Assembly: GCA_002691205.1 (NCBI GenBank)
Contig: NZHD01000020.1
Span: forward strand, 1-64,000
Length of the DNA stretch: 64,000 nucleotides
Direction: 5' to 3'
DNA from: Deltaproteobacteria bacterium
Lineage (GTDB): Bacteria > Myxococcota_A > UBA9160 > UBA4427
The notes under the pieces are model-generated. The model was given only the letters and a program-made list of their open reading frames with translations. It was not told where the DNA came from and did not search any database. Positions within the stretch are counted from its first letter, which is position 1. Each line of letters opens with the position of its first letter. The position numbers and the translations under genes were made by a program. Shown here piece after piece: positions 1 through 9,294 of this stretch.

Positions 1-119
1 AAAACCCAAGCTGCAGGGCCCTTTACTTGAGATCATCGAGCCTTCCCTCTTGCTCAAGCGGAGACTCGGGACCTTGAGGGCTCTTTAAAAAACCGGCAGA
101 CGACCTCACTCATCCAGAG

Positions 120-1193
120 TCATTGTGAAGTGCGTCCGATCAAGTGAGGGGCCGCCTTGCCCCCATAAGCGGGCATATCAAGGTAGGTTCGGATCCCAGA
201 GGCAGCCGCCACCGTCGCGGGAACGGCGCTCACGCAATGTATACCGGTGGCCACCACGCCTTTATTGCGACGCAACCCTTCCGCCACGCTGTCTGGGTGA
301 AGGCCATGAAAAGTCGTCTTCAGGCTGGGATCGCCCGTGATCTCGATTTCAAATCGCTCTCCCTCGGACCCAAAGGTCCATGCGGGATCTAGATTCCGGT
401 CCCCCATGAACCAGTTTGTGCGGGCCGTAACGAAAACGTGTCCGTCCACGGTGCCTTCCCAGGTAAACCGCTGGGCGGCCACCCGACCCGGAAGAATGGG
501 TCCGATGGGAGAGTCGATCGGGGCCGTGGCCACCGAAACTTCATGACGGGTTTGCTTTTCAGCGTCGAGAGTGACACCCAAGGCCTTCGCCACCATATCG
601 AGAGATTGATTAAAGCCTCGGCCGAGCATCTGAATCATGGGACTGGCCGCTGCTTCCTCGGGCGTCTTGCCAAAGAGCATGACGTCGCCCACCACCTGCG
701 GCGCATCGTAGGTCCGGATGTCCGACCACTCTTCGGCACGAATATGAGTCACAGCCCGGGACAAGGCCGAAAGCACGATGGGAAAACGCTCCGTGATGCC
801 GCCCGGATGAATGCCCGTGCCGTGCAACGTCACGCCGCCGGCCTCGCAGGCCTCTTCTAACTCAGGCACCCCCCCGGACGCAAAAGGGTAGAACCAGCCG
901 AGCGGCGTCACGACGTTCTTCCCCGAGCGAAGGATCTGAGCCACCTCTTTGGGATTCGCCACCACTGGGCTGTAGAGAACGCAATCGGCCTCACTGGCGA
1001 TCAACGCCGCCGCGTCCTGAGTGGCGGTCACGCCCACGGGACCGATTTCCGCGATCTCTCCGGCATCCAGCCCTGCCTTCTCTTTCGAGTGCACCCAGCA
1101 TCCGACCAACTCAAGTTCTGGATGATCGACAATACCGGCAATCGCGGCCCGCCCCACTCCTCCGGTCGCCCATTGGATTACTCGAATCGTCAT
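120..1193 (-). CDS. Dihydrodipicolinate reductase-like / NAD(P)-dependent amine dehydrogenase-family protein
   Basis: 357-aa ORF; N-terminal MTIRVIQWATGGVGRAAIAGIVDHPELELVGCWVHS is a Rossmann motif typical of the DHDPR-like / 2,4-diaminopentanoate dehydrogenase-like family. Confidence 0.8.
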   Translation of the reverse strand: MTIRVIQWATGGVGRAAIAGIVDHPELELVGCWVHSKEKAGLDAGEIAEIGPVGVTATQDAAALIASEADCVLYSPVVANPKEVAQILRSGKNVVTPLGWFYPFASGGVPELEEACEAGGVTLHGTGIHPGGITERFPIVLSALSRAVTHIRAEEWSDIRTYDAPQVVGDVMLFGKTPEEAAASPMIQMLGRGFNQSLDMVAKALGVTLDAEKQTRHEVSVATAPIDSPIGPILPGRVAAQRFTWEGTVDGHVFVTARTNWFMGDRNLDPAWTFGSEGERFEIEITGDPSLKTTFHGLHPDSVAEGLRRNKGVVATGIHCVSAVPATVAAASGIRTYLDMPAYGGKAAPHLIGRTSQ

Positions 1194-1591
1194 CCGCTTC
1201 TCCCTCTTCTTTTGACTCCAAGTCCAAGAGGACTCTCGATTAGAAACTCTTTAAGAAACTGCTCTAAACCCTCGCACATTCTCGGGATACCTCAAAGGGA
1301 ACTCAGAGTGACCCTGACCATCAGACGTAAAGTCCCCCCAAAGTTCGGCCGAGGCCCCACGGCACGTGCATCACAGACGCGTCGCCCGCCGCCCTTTCTT
1401 CAGGACGAGTGCGTCAAATTTGAGCGAAGTCGAACCATGCGACCCAGAACCGCATAAAGCGCGTGCTATCGTCTAGACACACCATCAACTATCCTTCCCA
1501 TGTCCAAGAGCCCAAAAGCGTGCGTGCTTTCAATCTCGTGGACTTTACTGGAAGCAAAGCGCGAACCCCGGGTGTTCATCGAGGATTCAAC

Positions 1592-2557
1592 ATGAGTCAA
1601 GCGGCTTTAGGCCCTTTAATGATTGGCGTTGCCGGCCACACCTTAAGTGCTCTTGAGCGAACACAACTCCAACACCCTCTGGTGGGCGGTGTCATCTTAT
1701 TCGCTCGCAACTTCACCGACCCAGAACAGTTGAGCGGCCTATGCGGGTCCATCAAAGCCATCAAAGACCCAGAGCTATTAATCGCCGTCGACCATGAAGG
1801 AGGCCGTGTACAGCGCTTTAAATCCGGCTTTACCCACTTGCCGGCCATGTCGTCCCTTGGAGTCAAGTATGATCAAGACCCTCGAACGGGTCTGGAGAAA
1901 GCCCATGAAGTGGGCGAAACCCTGGCAAAGGAACTCCTCGCCCACCGCATTGATCTCTCCATGGGGCCGGTGGTTGACTTAGCGAGCAATGCCAAAAGTA
2001 CGGTCATTGGCGACCGAAGCTTTCATGCCGACCCAAACGTCGTGGGCCTTTTGGCCGAACAGGTCATCTTGGGCATGAATCAGCAAGGCATGCAGGCCGT
2101 CGCGAAGCATTGCCCGGGTCATGGATTTGTCGCCGAAGACACCCATCTTCAATCGGCTCAAGACCCTCGTGGATTTGATGAAATCTGGGAACAGGACTTG
2201 GTCCCTTATCGATATCTGGCCCAGAAAGGACGACTGCAGGCGCTCATGATGTCCCATGTCATCTACCCTCAGATCGATGGGGCGCCCGCGAGTTTTTCTA
2301 AAATCTGGATGGCGAGCTTACGTGAACGGCTGGAGTTTTCAGGCGCCATCATCAGTGATGATCTCGGCATGCAGGCCGCGACCCTCTTTCAAGGCGACAT
2401 CGTCGCCGCGACCCGAGGCGCCATCGAAACCGGTTGTGATTTGATCTTGCTCTGCAATCAACCCCAAGACACCCAAAAGGTCTTAGATCACATGGTGGTG
2501 GATGTCCCTCCCGCTTCTCTCGAGCGCCTAGCGAAGCTCCGGGCCGAGACCCGGTAA
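1592..2557 (+). CDS. nagZ: Beta-N-acetylhexosaminidase, GH3 family (NagZ-like)
   Basis: GGVILFARNFTDPEQL, AVDHEGGRVQRF, KHCPGHG, ISDDLGMQA motifs; the ORF is open from 1463 but the internal ATG at 1592 fits the family start better. Confidence 0.9.
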   Translation: MSQAALGPLMIGVAGHTLSALERTQLQHPLVGGVILFARNFTDPEQLSGLCGSIKAIKDPELLIAVDHEGGRVQRFKSGFTHLPAMSSLGVKYDQDPRTGLEKAHEVGETLAKELLAHRIDLSMGPVVDLASNAKSTVIGDRSFHADPNVVGLLAEQVILGMNQQGMQAVAKHCPGHGFVAEDTHLQSAQDPRGFDEIWEQDLVPYRYLAQKGRLQALMMSHVIYPQIDGAPASFSKIWMASLRERLEFSGAIISDDLGMQAATLFQGDIVAATRGAIETGCDLILLCNQPQDTQKVLDHMVVDVPPASLERLAKLRAETR

Positions 2558-2628
2558 AAAGAACCAGAAGAAGAAACTCTCCTCAAGAACGTGTACCCTG
2601 GGTTTCGATAAAACCAGGAGAAGAGAGC

Positions 2629-3717
2629 ATGACCACAGTACTCGCGGCCGGGTGCGAACTCGAAGTCCAAGGCGACGGTAAACGCAACGATCAAACACAG
2701 CTTTGGATGCGCGCAGAAGAACTCCACACACTCACGGGCTGGGATCTTAAGCCCGAAGGTTTGTGCAAAGATGAAGCCTGCGTACCGCTGGCCCCAGAGT
2801 CTCTAAAAGAGATGGTGGACGGCGAGTTCATCGATGCCTCCAGTCTCTGGCAAAGCCTTGATCGCCCCATCCTGCATGACGCTGCACGAAAGACCTGGAT
2901 GCTCGGCGAGGGTGCCTCAGACCGCAGTCGCCAGCTCGAATCACTGCAAGCGCCCGACTTCAGCTTGCCCGATATCGACGGACGCATGCACAGCCTCTCG
3001 GATCACCAAGGCAAAAAAGTACTCTTAGCGACTTGGGCCTCTTGGTGAGGCTGCCGACTTGATCTGCCCGTGTGGCAGAAGCTCTACGAAGAACTGCAAG
3101 ATCAGAATTTCATGATCATCGCTGTGGCCATGGACAGCCGAGGCATCGAGGCCGTCAGGGGACCCATCACGAAAGCCAAGACCACCTACACGTCGCTCAT
3201 CGACTGCGACCATGTGGTGAGCGATCTTTACAACATGGTCAACGTGCCCCAAGCCGTCTGGATCAATGAAGAGGGTCGAATCGTCCGACCCACCGAAGTC
3301 TCGGGCGCCGCGCTCAGCCTCAACCTAAAGAAGATGCGCAAGACACGTGAGATCTATTGCAATGCGATTCGAGATTGGGTCACAAACGGAGAAGATAGCC
3401 CCCACGTCTACTCAGACTCTGAAGCTCGCGCTCACCTTCCCAGCTACACGCCCGACATTGCTCTCGCCCACGCAAACTTTCATCTCGGACAATATTTGTG
3501 GAACGCGGGAAACCGAACCGAGGGAGAGAGCTTTATGCGCAAAGCGACCGACCTGAATCCAAACTCGTGGAACTTTTTCCGCCAAATGAAAAACCTCGGA
3601 AACAGACTCGGGTCGGGTGGTCCCGAGTACATGGCTCGAGTGAGGAAGCGGAGCAAGCTAGGCAATGAGTACTACCCATTGCCTGACATGGCAGGCATGG
3701 AAAATCTAAAGAAATAG
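2629..3717 (+). CDS. Predicted selenocysteine-containing TlpA/ResA-like redoxin with C-terminal TPR-like segment (in-frame TGA at 3046-3048 read as Sec)
   Basis: ORFs 2629..3048 and 3070..3717 share the same frame with no other stop between them; joined product reads ...QAPDFSLPDIDGRMHSLSDHQGKKVLLATWASW[U]GCRLDLPVWQKLYEELQDQNFMIIAVAMD..., with TGA at the active-site Cys position of a thioredoxin-fold WASWC motif. Confidence 0.85.
3046..3080 (+). promoter_or_regulatory. Candidate bacterial SECIS element (UGA plus downstream hairpin)
   Basis: TGA 3046-3048; hairpin TCTGCC(3063-3068)-CGTGT-GGCAGA(3074-3079), 6-bp stem, 5-nt loop with G at position 2, loop starting 20 nt after TGA; alternative longer-loop pairing CTGCC 3051-3055 with GGCAG 3074-3078. 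Confidence 0.65.
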
Positions 3718-3838
3718 TCGGCCACGGATACGGATTCAAAAAGCCCACTGGCCTGGCTTAGGTCATCGATCTAATCCGATCAGCCGACGCCATCCCTCGG
3801 GTTTGAGCCACGGGGTGAACCACACCGCGAGAACGGGT

Positions 3839-4336
3839 TTATGCCCCTTCGTCTTTCTTGACTGGCCCAGGCGGGAGATAAGGCGCAAAGCTCGATCTGG
3901 CCTTGATTCCCCACCGGCCGTTCTCAAAGGTCACAATGTAGAGGGAATCAAATTCCGAGAGCACCGAACCATCGGCCCGGTAGCGAACAAATCGGGTGTC
4001 GATGTGAACCTTGGCCGGACCTGAATGAATCACTTTTCGTTCAGACCATGCGCTGTGATCCCAACCCGGAGTGGCTGAAACGAAACCGGCGAAGAACTCG
4101 GGCCGGGCTCCAGCCTCTTCGAGCACGACGACTTTTCCACCGGCAAATCTGTAGTGAGGAAAGTGAAGAGTCGCCTCGAAGTCATCAATCTCGCGGGCAT
4201 TAAAGGCCGTCATAAAAGTGTCCAGAACCTGCATCGCTGAAGCTTCTGCTTCGACACTTTGTGCCCGGCCTTGAACAACGAAACCCAGAAGAAAAACGAG
4301 GCCAATCAGGAGGGGGCGAACCCGAAAGCGCTTCAT
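3839..4336 (-). CDS. Secreted SnoaL/NTF2-like domain protein
   Basis: Signal peptide MKRFRVRPLLIGLVFLLGFVVQGRAQS then VLDTFMTAFNAREIDDFEATLHFPHYRF, NTF2-like fold pattern. Confidence 0.65.
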   Translation of the reverse strand: MKRFRVRPLLIGLVFLLGFVVQGRAQSVEAEASAMQVLDTFMTAFNAREIDDFEATLHFPHYRFAGGKVVVLEEAGARPEFFAGFVSATPGWDHSAWSERKVIHSGPAKVHIDTRFVRYRADGSVLSEFDSLYIVTFENGRWGIKARSSFAPYLPPGPVKKDEGA

Positions 4337-6090
4337 GAAGGACTCGCCCCGGGCCCGGGCTGTTCTCCCCGAATAAGCCGCCCTGGAAGCTTGCCGGTGG
4401 GCTCACCATCCCGATAAGTGATTTCACCGGACACGAGAGTCGCTCGATAGCCTTCGGCCCTTTGTACAAGTCGTCGGCCGTCCGCAGGCAAGTCGCGTAT
4501 GATTTCAGGAGGGTGCAAGCAGAGCGCCTCATAGTCGATGAGATTAAGATCGGCTTTGTAGCCCGGCGCAATCAGGCCACGGTCTTTGAGGCCGACTGCA
4601 TTGGCGGTGTCCTGCGTGTGCCACTTCACGACGGTCTCCACGGGAAACCTTGGTCCTCGACTTCGGTCGCGGGTCCAGTGGGTGAGCATATGCGTGGAGA
4701 AGCTCGCATCACAGATCGTTCCGAGATGCGCCCCTCCGTCCCCAAGCCCAAGAACGGTCCCCTCGTCTTGCATCATCTCAAAGGAAGGCAAAAGGGATCC
4801 ATCGGCATAATTGAGAAAGGGAAGATAGAGAAGCGCCCTCCCCTCGTTCTCAAGCATACGCGCGTATGCATACTCGGCGGCACTCTGGTTCGCCCGTGAG
4901 GCACGCGCCGCGATACTCTGCTCAGCCGGCTGCTCGTAGTCTGGAGGATCGCCCAGCAGAAAGACCTTCTCAAAATGATTCAAAAAGCGGATTTGAGGCG
5001 ACGTGGAGTCGACGGCGAATTCGTTTAGGATGGCCTCGCGACGCTCGGGCTGTCCAAACTCGGCCACTTTTTCCGACAGAGGAAGGTCTGCGATCTCTCG
5101 ATACGTCGGGCACGTCATGAAAGGATTCATGGTCGCATCCAGGCCCAGCATAAGCCCCACAGGCCTCCCGGCCACCTGTGCCAAAATAGGGAGTCCTGCT
5201 TCCCGAAGCCGACCCACCCAATTCAAAATTTTGCGCCATGCCTGAGGTGCAGAGTCCGATTGCGCAAGAGACACCGACAGCGGACGACCCGAATGGCGGC
5301 AGAGACTTTCTAACATTCCTAATTCTACAGGGCCGTCCTTAAAGTCGCTGACAAATTGCAAGACGCCAAGACCGGTCTCACCGAGTGCATTCGCAATGCC
5401 CTGAAGCTCTTCGGCGGACGCACGCAGTGAAGGCGTTGGCTTGCCTTCACTCGTACGGTGATTAATTGTCCGCGATGAAGAGAAACCCAGAGCCCCTGCC
5501 TTCATCGCCTCGCTGGCGATCTGTGCCATCGCTTGAATATCGTCGTCTGTCGCCGGCTCGAGATCAGCTCCGCGTTGCCCCATGACGTAAACGCGTAGGG
5601 CTCCATGGGGAAGCTGGGTCGCGATATCGATATCATGGGGTCGAGCCTCGATGGCATCAAGAAATTCAGGAAAGCTTTCCCAAGTCCACGAGAGCCCCTC
5701 GGTGAGAACCACGCCTGGAATATCTTCGACCCCTTCCATTAACTTCACGAGCGTTTCGTGGTCTTCGGGCCGGCAAGGCGCAAAGCCCACCCCGCAATTT
5801 CCCGCCACCACCGTTGTCACTCCGTGCCAAGAGGACGGGCTCAGGCGTTCATCCCAGGTGGCTTGACCATCATAATGGGTATGAATATCAACAAATCCAG
5901 GCGTCACGAGCAGACCCGTCGCATCGATCTCCTCACGACCCGCACCTTCGATGAGCCCCACCGCCTCAATTTTTCCGTCACGAATCGCAATGTCACCGGA
6001 GCGAAGCGCACCGCCGGTCCCATCCGCGATGGTGCCCCCGCGAATCACAAGGTCCCAAGCTACGGCCACCCCTCTGGACTGCTCACTCAT
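4333..6090 (-). CDS. N-acyl-D-amino-acid deacylase / D-aminoacylase family amidohydrolase
   Basis: DLVIRGGTIADGTGGALRSGDIAIRDGKIEAVG, TPGFVDIHTHYDGQATWD, GDGGAHLGTICDASFSTHML; start at internal Met 6090 assumed (ORF open to 6126). Confidence 0.88.
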   Translation of the reverse strand: MSEQSRGVAVAWDLVIRGGTIADGTGGALRSGDIAIRDGKIEAVGLIEGAGREEIDATGLLVTPGFVDIHTHYDGQATWDERLSPSSWHGVTTVVAGNCGVGFAPCRPEDHETLVKLMEGVEDIPGVVLTEGLSWTWESFPEFLDAIEARPHDIDIATQLPHGALRVYVMGQRGADLEPATDDDIQAMAQIASEAMKAGALGFSSSRTINHRTSEGKPTPSLRASAEELQGIANALGETGLGVLQFVSDFKDGPVELGMLESLCRHSGRPLSVSLAQSDSAPQAWRKILNWVGRLREAGLPILAQVAGRPVGLMLGLDATMNPFMTCPTYREIADLPLSEKVAEFGQPERREAILNEFAVDSTSPQIRFLNHFEKVFLLGDPPDYEQPAEQSIAARASRANQSAAEYAYARMLENEGRALLYLPFLNYADGSLLPSFEMMQDEGTVLGLGDGGAHLGTICDASFSTHMLTHWTRDRSRGPRFPVETVVKWHTQDTANAVGLKDRGLIAPGYKADLNLIDYEALCLHPPEIIRDLPADGRRLVQRAEGYRATLVSGEITYRDGEPTGKLPGRLIRGEQPGPGASPS

Positions 6091-6271
6091 CCTCAAACTC
6101 CCTCCACCCCAGGATCTCGAATCCACTCTTTCGCGAAACGAACACAGAGAGACATACTACACCCTTGAGCCTGCTGGATATAGGCTTAAGCAGGACGAAG
6201 CCCATAGGCACGGGGAAGAAAAAGGGAATACGGAGACTGGGTCAGTTCACCCGGAAGCAGAGCGCTCGGCC

Positions 6272-7381
6272 CTAAACCCTGTCATGAGACCGAAGCCCCC
6301 GACTAGGCCGAATTCCCACAAGTCCAAACAAACCCATCCCCACCAGTAAGGCGGTCCCGGGTTCAGGCACGGGAAGGCCCGTGTTCGTGGGTACGAAACC
6401 AATTCCCTCGACATCATTAAAACCAATCCCCCCTAAATCCGTATAGCCGTTGCCCGTGGTATTCAACTGATAAAAGTGGTTGGTCGCATCGCTGAAACCA
6501 ATCAGCCTTTGGTTCATAAAATCCCATGCAAGGGATTCAATATCTTCATCGGCTCCAGTGTTATTCACAACGCTGATACTCAAAAGAGACGGAAGCGGTC
6601 CGGATCGGTCGAGTATAGCCATATGCAAAACGTCATCGTTTTCACTCGGACCTCCATCGTCATCAATCATGTAGAGATTTCCGTATTCGTCAAACTGGAT
6701 ATCTTCGATGTCGTCGGTTCCGTCCATCGACTTTGCAATCACAGTCGATACGCCGGTGTAGCGATCAATGAGCAGCAGATCATCCCGGCCACCATTTTCA
6801 TTGACGGCGTAAAAATCTCCAGTCAGAGGGTCTATATCAAGGCCGTTGATCTGGCCTGAAGAGATTCCGCTAATTGGTCCCAGAGACTGCAGAACATTCA
6901 GACCGCCTGACCCTGTGGCATCGTCCTGAGCCACGATAATCGCTCCCGCTTCATCAAAGATCCTGATTCTGTAGAGATGAGGGGCCTCAAAGGTCGTTCC
7001 GCTCTCAAAGTTAAGCGAGGTGTTCCCCACCGTATAGGCGAAACCTTGCTTATCCAGCGCAAAGGACTCAAGGTCCGAGAAGACATAATCGTGATCTAGA
7101 TCCGTATCTGGAAAAGGCCGCGTGACACCCCCATCGTTGATGGACAATCGTCCATAGTCAGTCACAACCGGTGAAGAATCGTAGTCTTCGATCCGCAAGA
7201 GAATTCCCGTATCCTCATCGATCCCCCAACCGATCGGGACCGAACCGGAAGCAAAGGCCGGCACCCCTTCCAAAATCAAGAGACACAAAACCGACCACAA
7301 CGTCCAAGCCCCTGCACATCTCTGCGCCCTTCCCAGGCCAACCAGCCAGCCCAACACCACTCCCATACCTCCCCCCAACAA
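6272..7381 (-). CDS. PEP-CTERM sorting domain protein, extracellular beta-propeller-like
   Basis: N-terminal hydrophobic signal and C-terminal VPEPGTALLVGMGLFGLVGIRPSRGLRSHDR (PEP motif, TM helix, basic tail). Confidence 0.82.
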   Translation of the reverse strand: MLGGGMGVVLGWLVGLGRAQRCAGAWTLWSVLCLLILEGVPAFASGSVPIGWGIDEDTGILLRIEDYDSSPVVTDYGRLSINDGGVTRPFPDTDLDHDYVFSDLESFALDKQGFAYTVGNTSLNFESGTTFEAPHLYRIRIFDEAGAIIVAQDDATGSGGLNVLQSLGPISGISSGQINGLDIDPLTGDFYAVNENGGRDDLLLIDRYTGVSTVIAKSMDGTDDIEDIQFDEYGNLYMIDDDGGPSENDDVLHMAILDRSGPLPSLLSISVVNNTGADEDIESLAWDFMNQRLIGFSDATNHFYQLNTTGNGYTDLGGIGFNDVEGIGFVPTNTGLPVPEPGTALLVGMGLFGLVGIRPSRGLRSHDRV

Positions 7382-7686
7382 AAATCCAGATCAACTGGAA
7401 AGGCTTCTTAAAGTCGTTCTCATGCCTATCCTCAAGGAACTAAACGCTTTTTTCAAGCATAAACACTTGAGACAAGCAATCTAGGCCTTCAAACGGCTCA
7501 ATCCGCCCTTCTTGACCCCGGGGGCCCCTGATTCAGGTCCGCAAACCGGACCCGCCCTTGGCCCCCTTTCGAGCGACCTCTAAACCCGAGAGTGACGAAA
7601 AGTACAGGCCAGGTGATCCGATCTCAGGACACCCACCGACTGATCTCCTAAGTGACGCGAAAATCGTTTCGCAAAGGAGAATCGAG

Positions 7687-9294
7687 ATGAACAGGTCCAG
7701 ACGAGATTTTTTACGGAAAGCGGGATTGGGTCTCGTGGGCGCCAGCGCTGGCCTCTCTCTTCCCGGACTCGGCCGAGCCATCGAATATCCTTTTCAACGC
7801 GATTTTCCCATCAGCCCTGACGACCTTCAGCGGCCAACGATTGATCATTTCAATGGTTTCTGCCCAAACGGAAAGCGAGTCCTTGAAATCGTTCTCTACG
7901 GAGGCCTTTCGCCTTGGGAGACTTTCTGGGTCGGTTCGGGAGGCGGAGATATGTTTCTCAATCACCAAACTGGTCTTCCCCGAAATGTCGACATGCGCGG
8001 TGCAGGTGACCTTGTCAAAAACTTCGATTGGTGTGAGGGCGGTCCCGCAGCCAACCGAGTCAAGTATTTTGGAGAGGACGACGCAGGCCAAGAAATCTAC
8101 TGGGGCCCGGCCACGCAACCTCTCTGGGGCGAGGACATTTTCAACTCCGCGCGTATGATCACTTTCGGCCATGATAAAAACGTCCACGAACTGGCTATGC
8201 CTCTTGCTCTGACCGGACTGCCTATCGGGAACCTCCGCGCGGCAGGGCTCGGAGCCGCGATCTCAAGAGCCTTCCGCGACAACTCCAATTGTGAAAACGA
8301 TCACCGGCCCTACTCCTACGTTCTGATGCCGGACGATATCGGGCAATTTAGGAATATCTCCGCGTCGATCTCGGCCACGGGGTTTCACGGAGGAGCGAAT
8401 CGGCCCGTGGAATTAACCGTCGGGCAAAACGGTCTCGATGACCTCTTTCTTAACGCCGAGCCCACACCGGAAGTGCGCGAGGCTTTAGAAGTCCTTCGCG
8501 ATCAGTATCGCCAACGCCTCCGTTGGCAGGGCACTCCGGGCGATCACGTCAGATCTCCTCAGTTCGACGACTACCGCTCGGCCGCGCTCACCCTTGAAAA
8601 CTCATCGGCGCTTCACGACTTGGTCGGGGGTGACACCTTAATCGCCTCAGCCGGTTCATCCTGTGAAGAATCTCCGGTGGACACCAACTGGAACCGCACG
8701 GCCCGCTCACTCGATGTCGCATCGATCCTTCTGGATCCGAATCAGGGTAATGCACGCTACGTCGGTATGTTCGACGCTGGCTTCCCGGCCTATAAATTTG
8801 GAGGTGCGCCCTACGACACGCATTCAAGCGCGTCGTTTTCAGAAAAACATATCCCTGCGACGATGACTAATCTTTACAACTGCCTCTCACACCTCAGGCT
8901 TCTCATCGATCAAGGCGACATCAACCTCAGCGACACCATGGTCGTGATCACCACCGAAATGGGTCGACATCCGAATCTCGGAGCATCGCAGAAAGGACGA
9001 GAGCACTGGGCGGCCGGGACCGTTCAGATCCTGCTCGGCTGCGACGGCCCTCGTGATATTGTCGGCGCGATACCCTCCAGCGGCGCCACCAGTGGCTACG
9101 CCGAAGCTCCCGCCGATCCCGGCGCTACTCGCCCGTTTCAGGCCGCTCATGCTCGAGCGGCCATCCTCAAGGCCGCCGGCATCGACCCCGTCTCTCATGA
9201 CCACTTCTCTCTCGGTGACCTGCTTGACCCGCTTTATGCCGCAACCGATGCCGAGATGTCCAACCAAATTGCTTCCCGAATCCTAGGAGTATGA
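7687..9294 (+). CDS. DUF1501-like protein with Tat signal
   Basis: MNRSRRDFLRKAGLGLVGASAGLSLPGLGRA twin-arginine signal; DTMVVITTEMGRHPN and overall architecture of DUF1501/sulfatase-like proteins. Confidence 0.75.
   Translation: MNRSRRDFLRKAGLGLVGASAGLSLPGLGRAIEYPFQRDFPISPDDLQRPTIDHFNGFCPNGKRVLEIVLYGGLSPWETFWVGSGGGDMFLNHQTGLPRNVDMRGAGDLVKNFDWCEGGPAANRVKYFGEDDAGQEIYWGPATQPLWGEDIFNSARMITFGHDKNVHELAMPLALTGLPIGNLRAAGLGAAISRAFRDNSNCENDHRPYSYVLMPDDIGQFRNISASISATGFHGGANRPVELTVGQNGLDDLFLNAEPTPEVREALEVLRDQYRQRLRWQGTPGDHVRSPQFDDYRSAALTLENSSALHDLVGGDTLIASAGSSCEESPVDTNWNRTARSLDVASILLDPNQGNARYVGMFDAGFPAYKFGGAPYDTHSSASFSEKHIPATMTNLYNCLSHLRLLIDQGDINLSDTMVVITTEMGRHPNLGASQKGREHWAAGTVQILLGCDGPRDIVGAIPSSGATSGYAEAPADPGATRPFQAAHARAAILKAAGIDPVSHDHFSLGDLLDPLYAATDAEMSNQIASRILGV

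Noticed and set aside
437-860. Plus-strand ORF 438..860 (140 aa)
   Set aside because: Antisense to the DHDPR-like gene; shadow ORF typical of high-GC coding DNA.
3072-3269. Alternative ORF 3072..3269 (+)
   Set aside because: Out of frame with the thioredoxin-fold coding frame; no recognisable domain.
2629-3717. Reading 2629..3048 and 3070..3717 as two genes or as a simple pseudogene
   Set aside because: The single TGA falls exactly at the redox-active Cys position, the frame is otherwise open for >1 kb, homology continues across it, and a suitable downstream hairpin is present. A sequencing error or nonsense mutation remains possible but is less likely.
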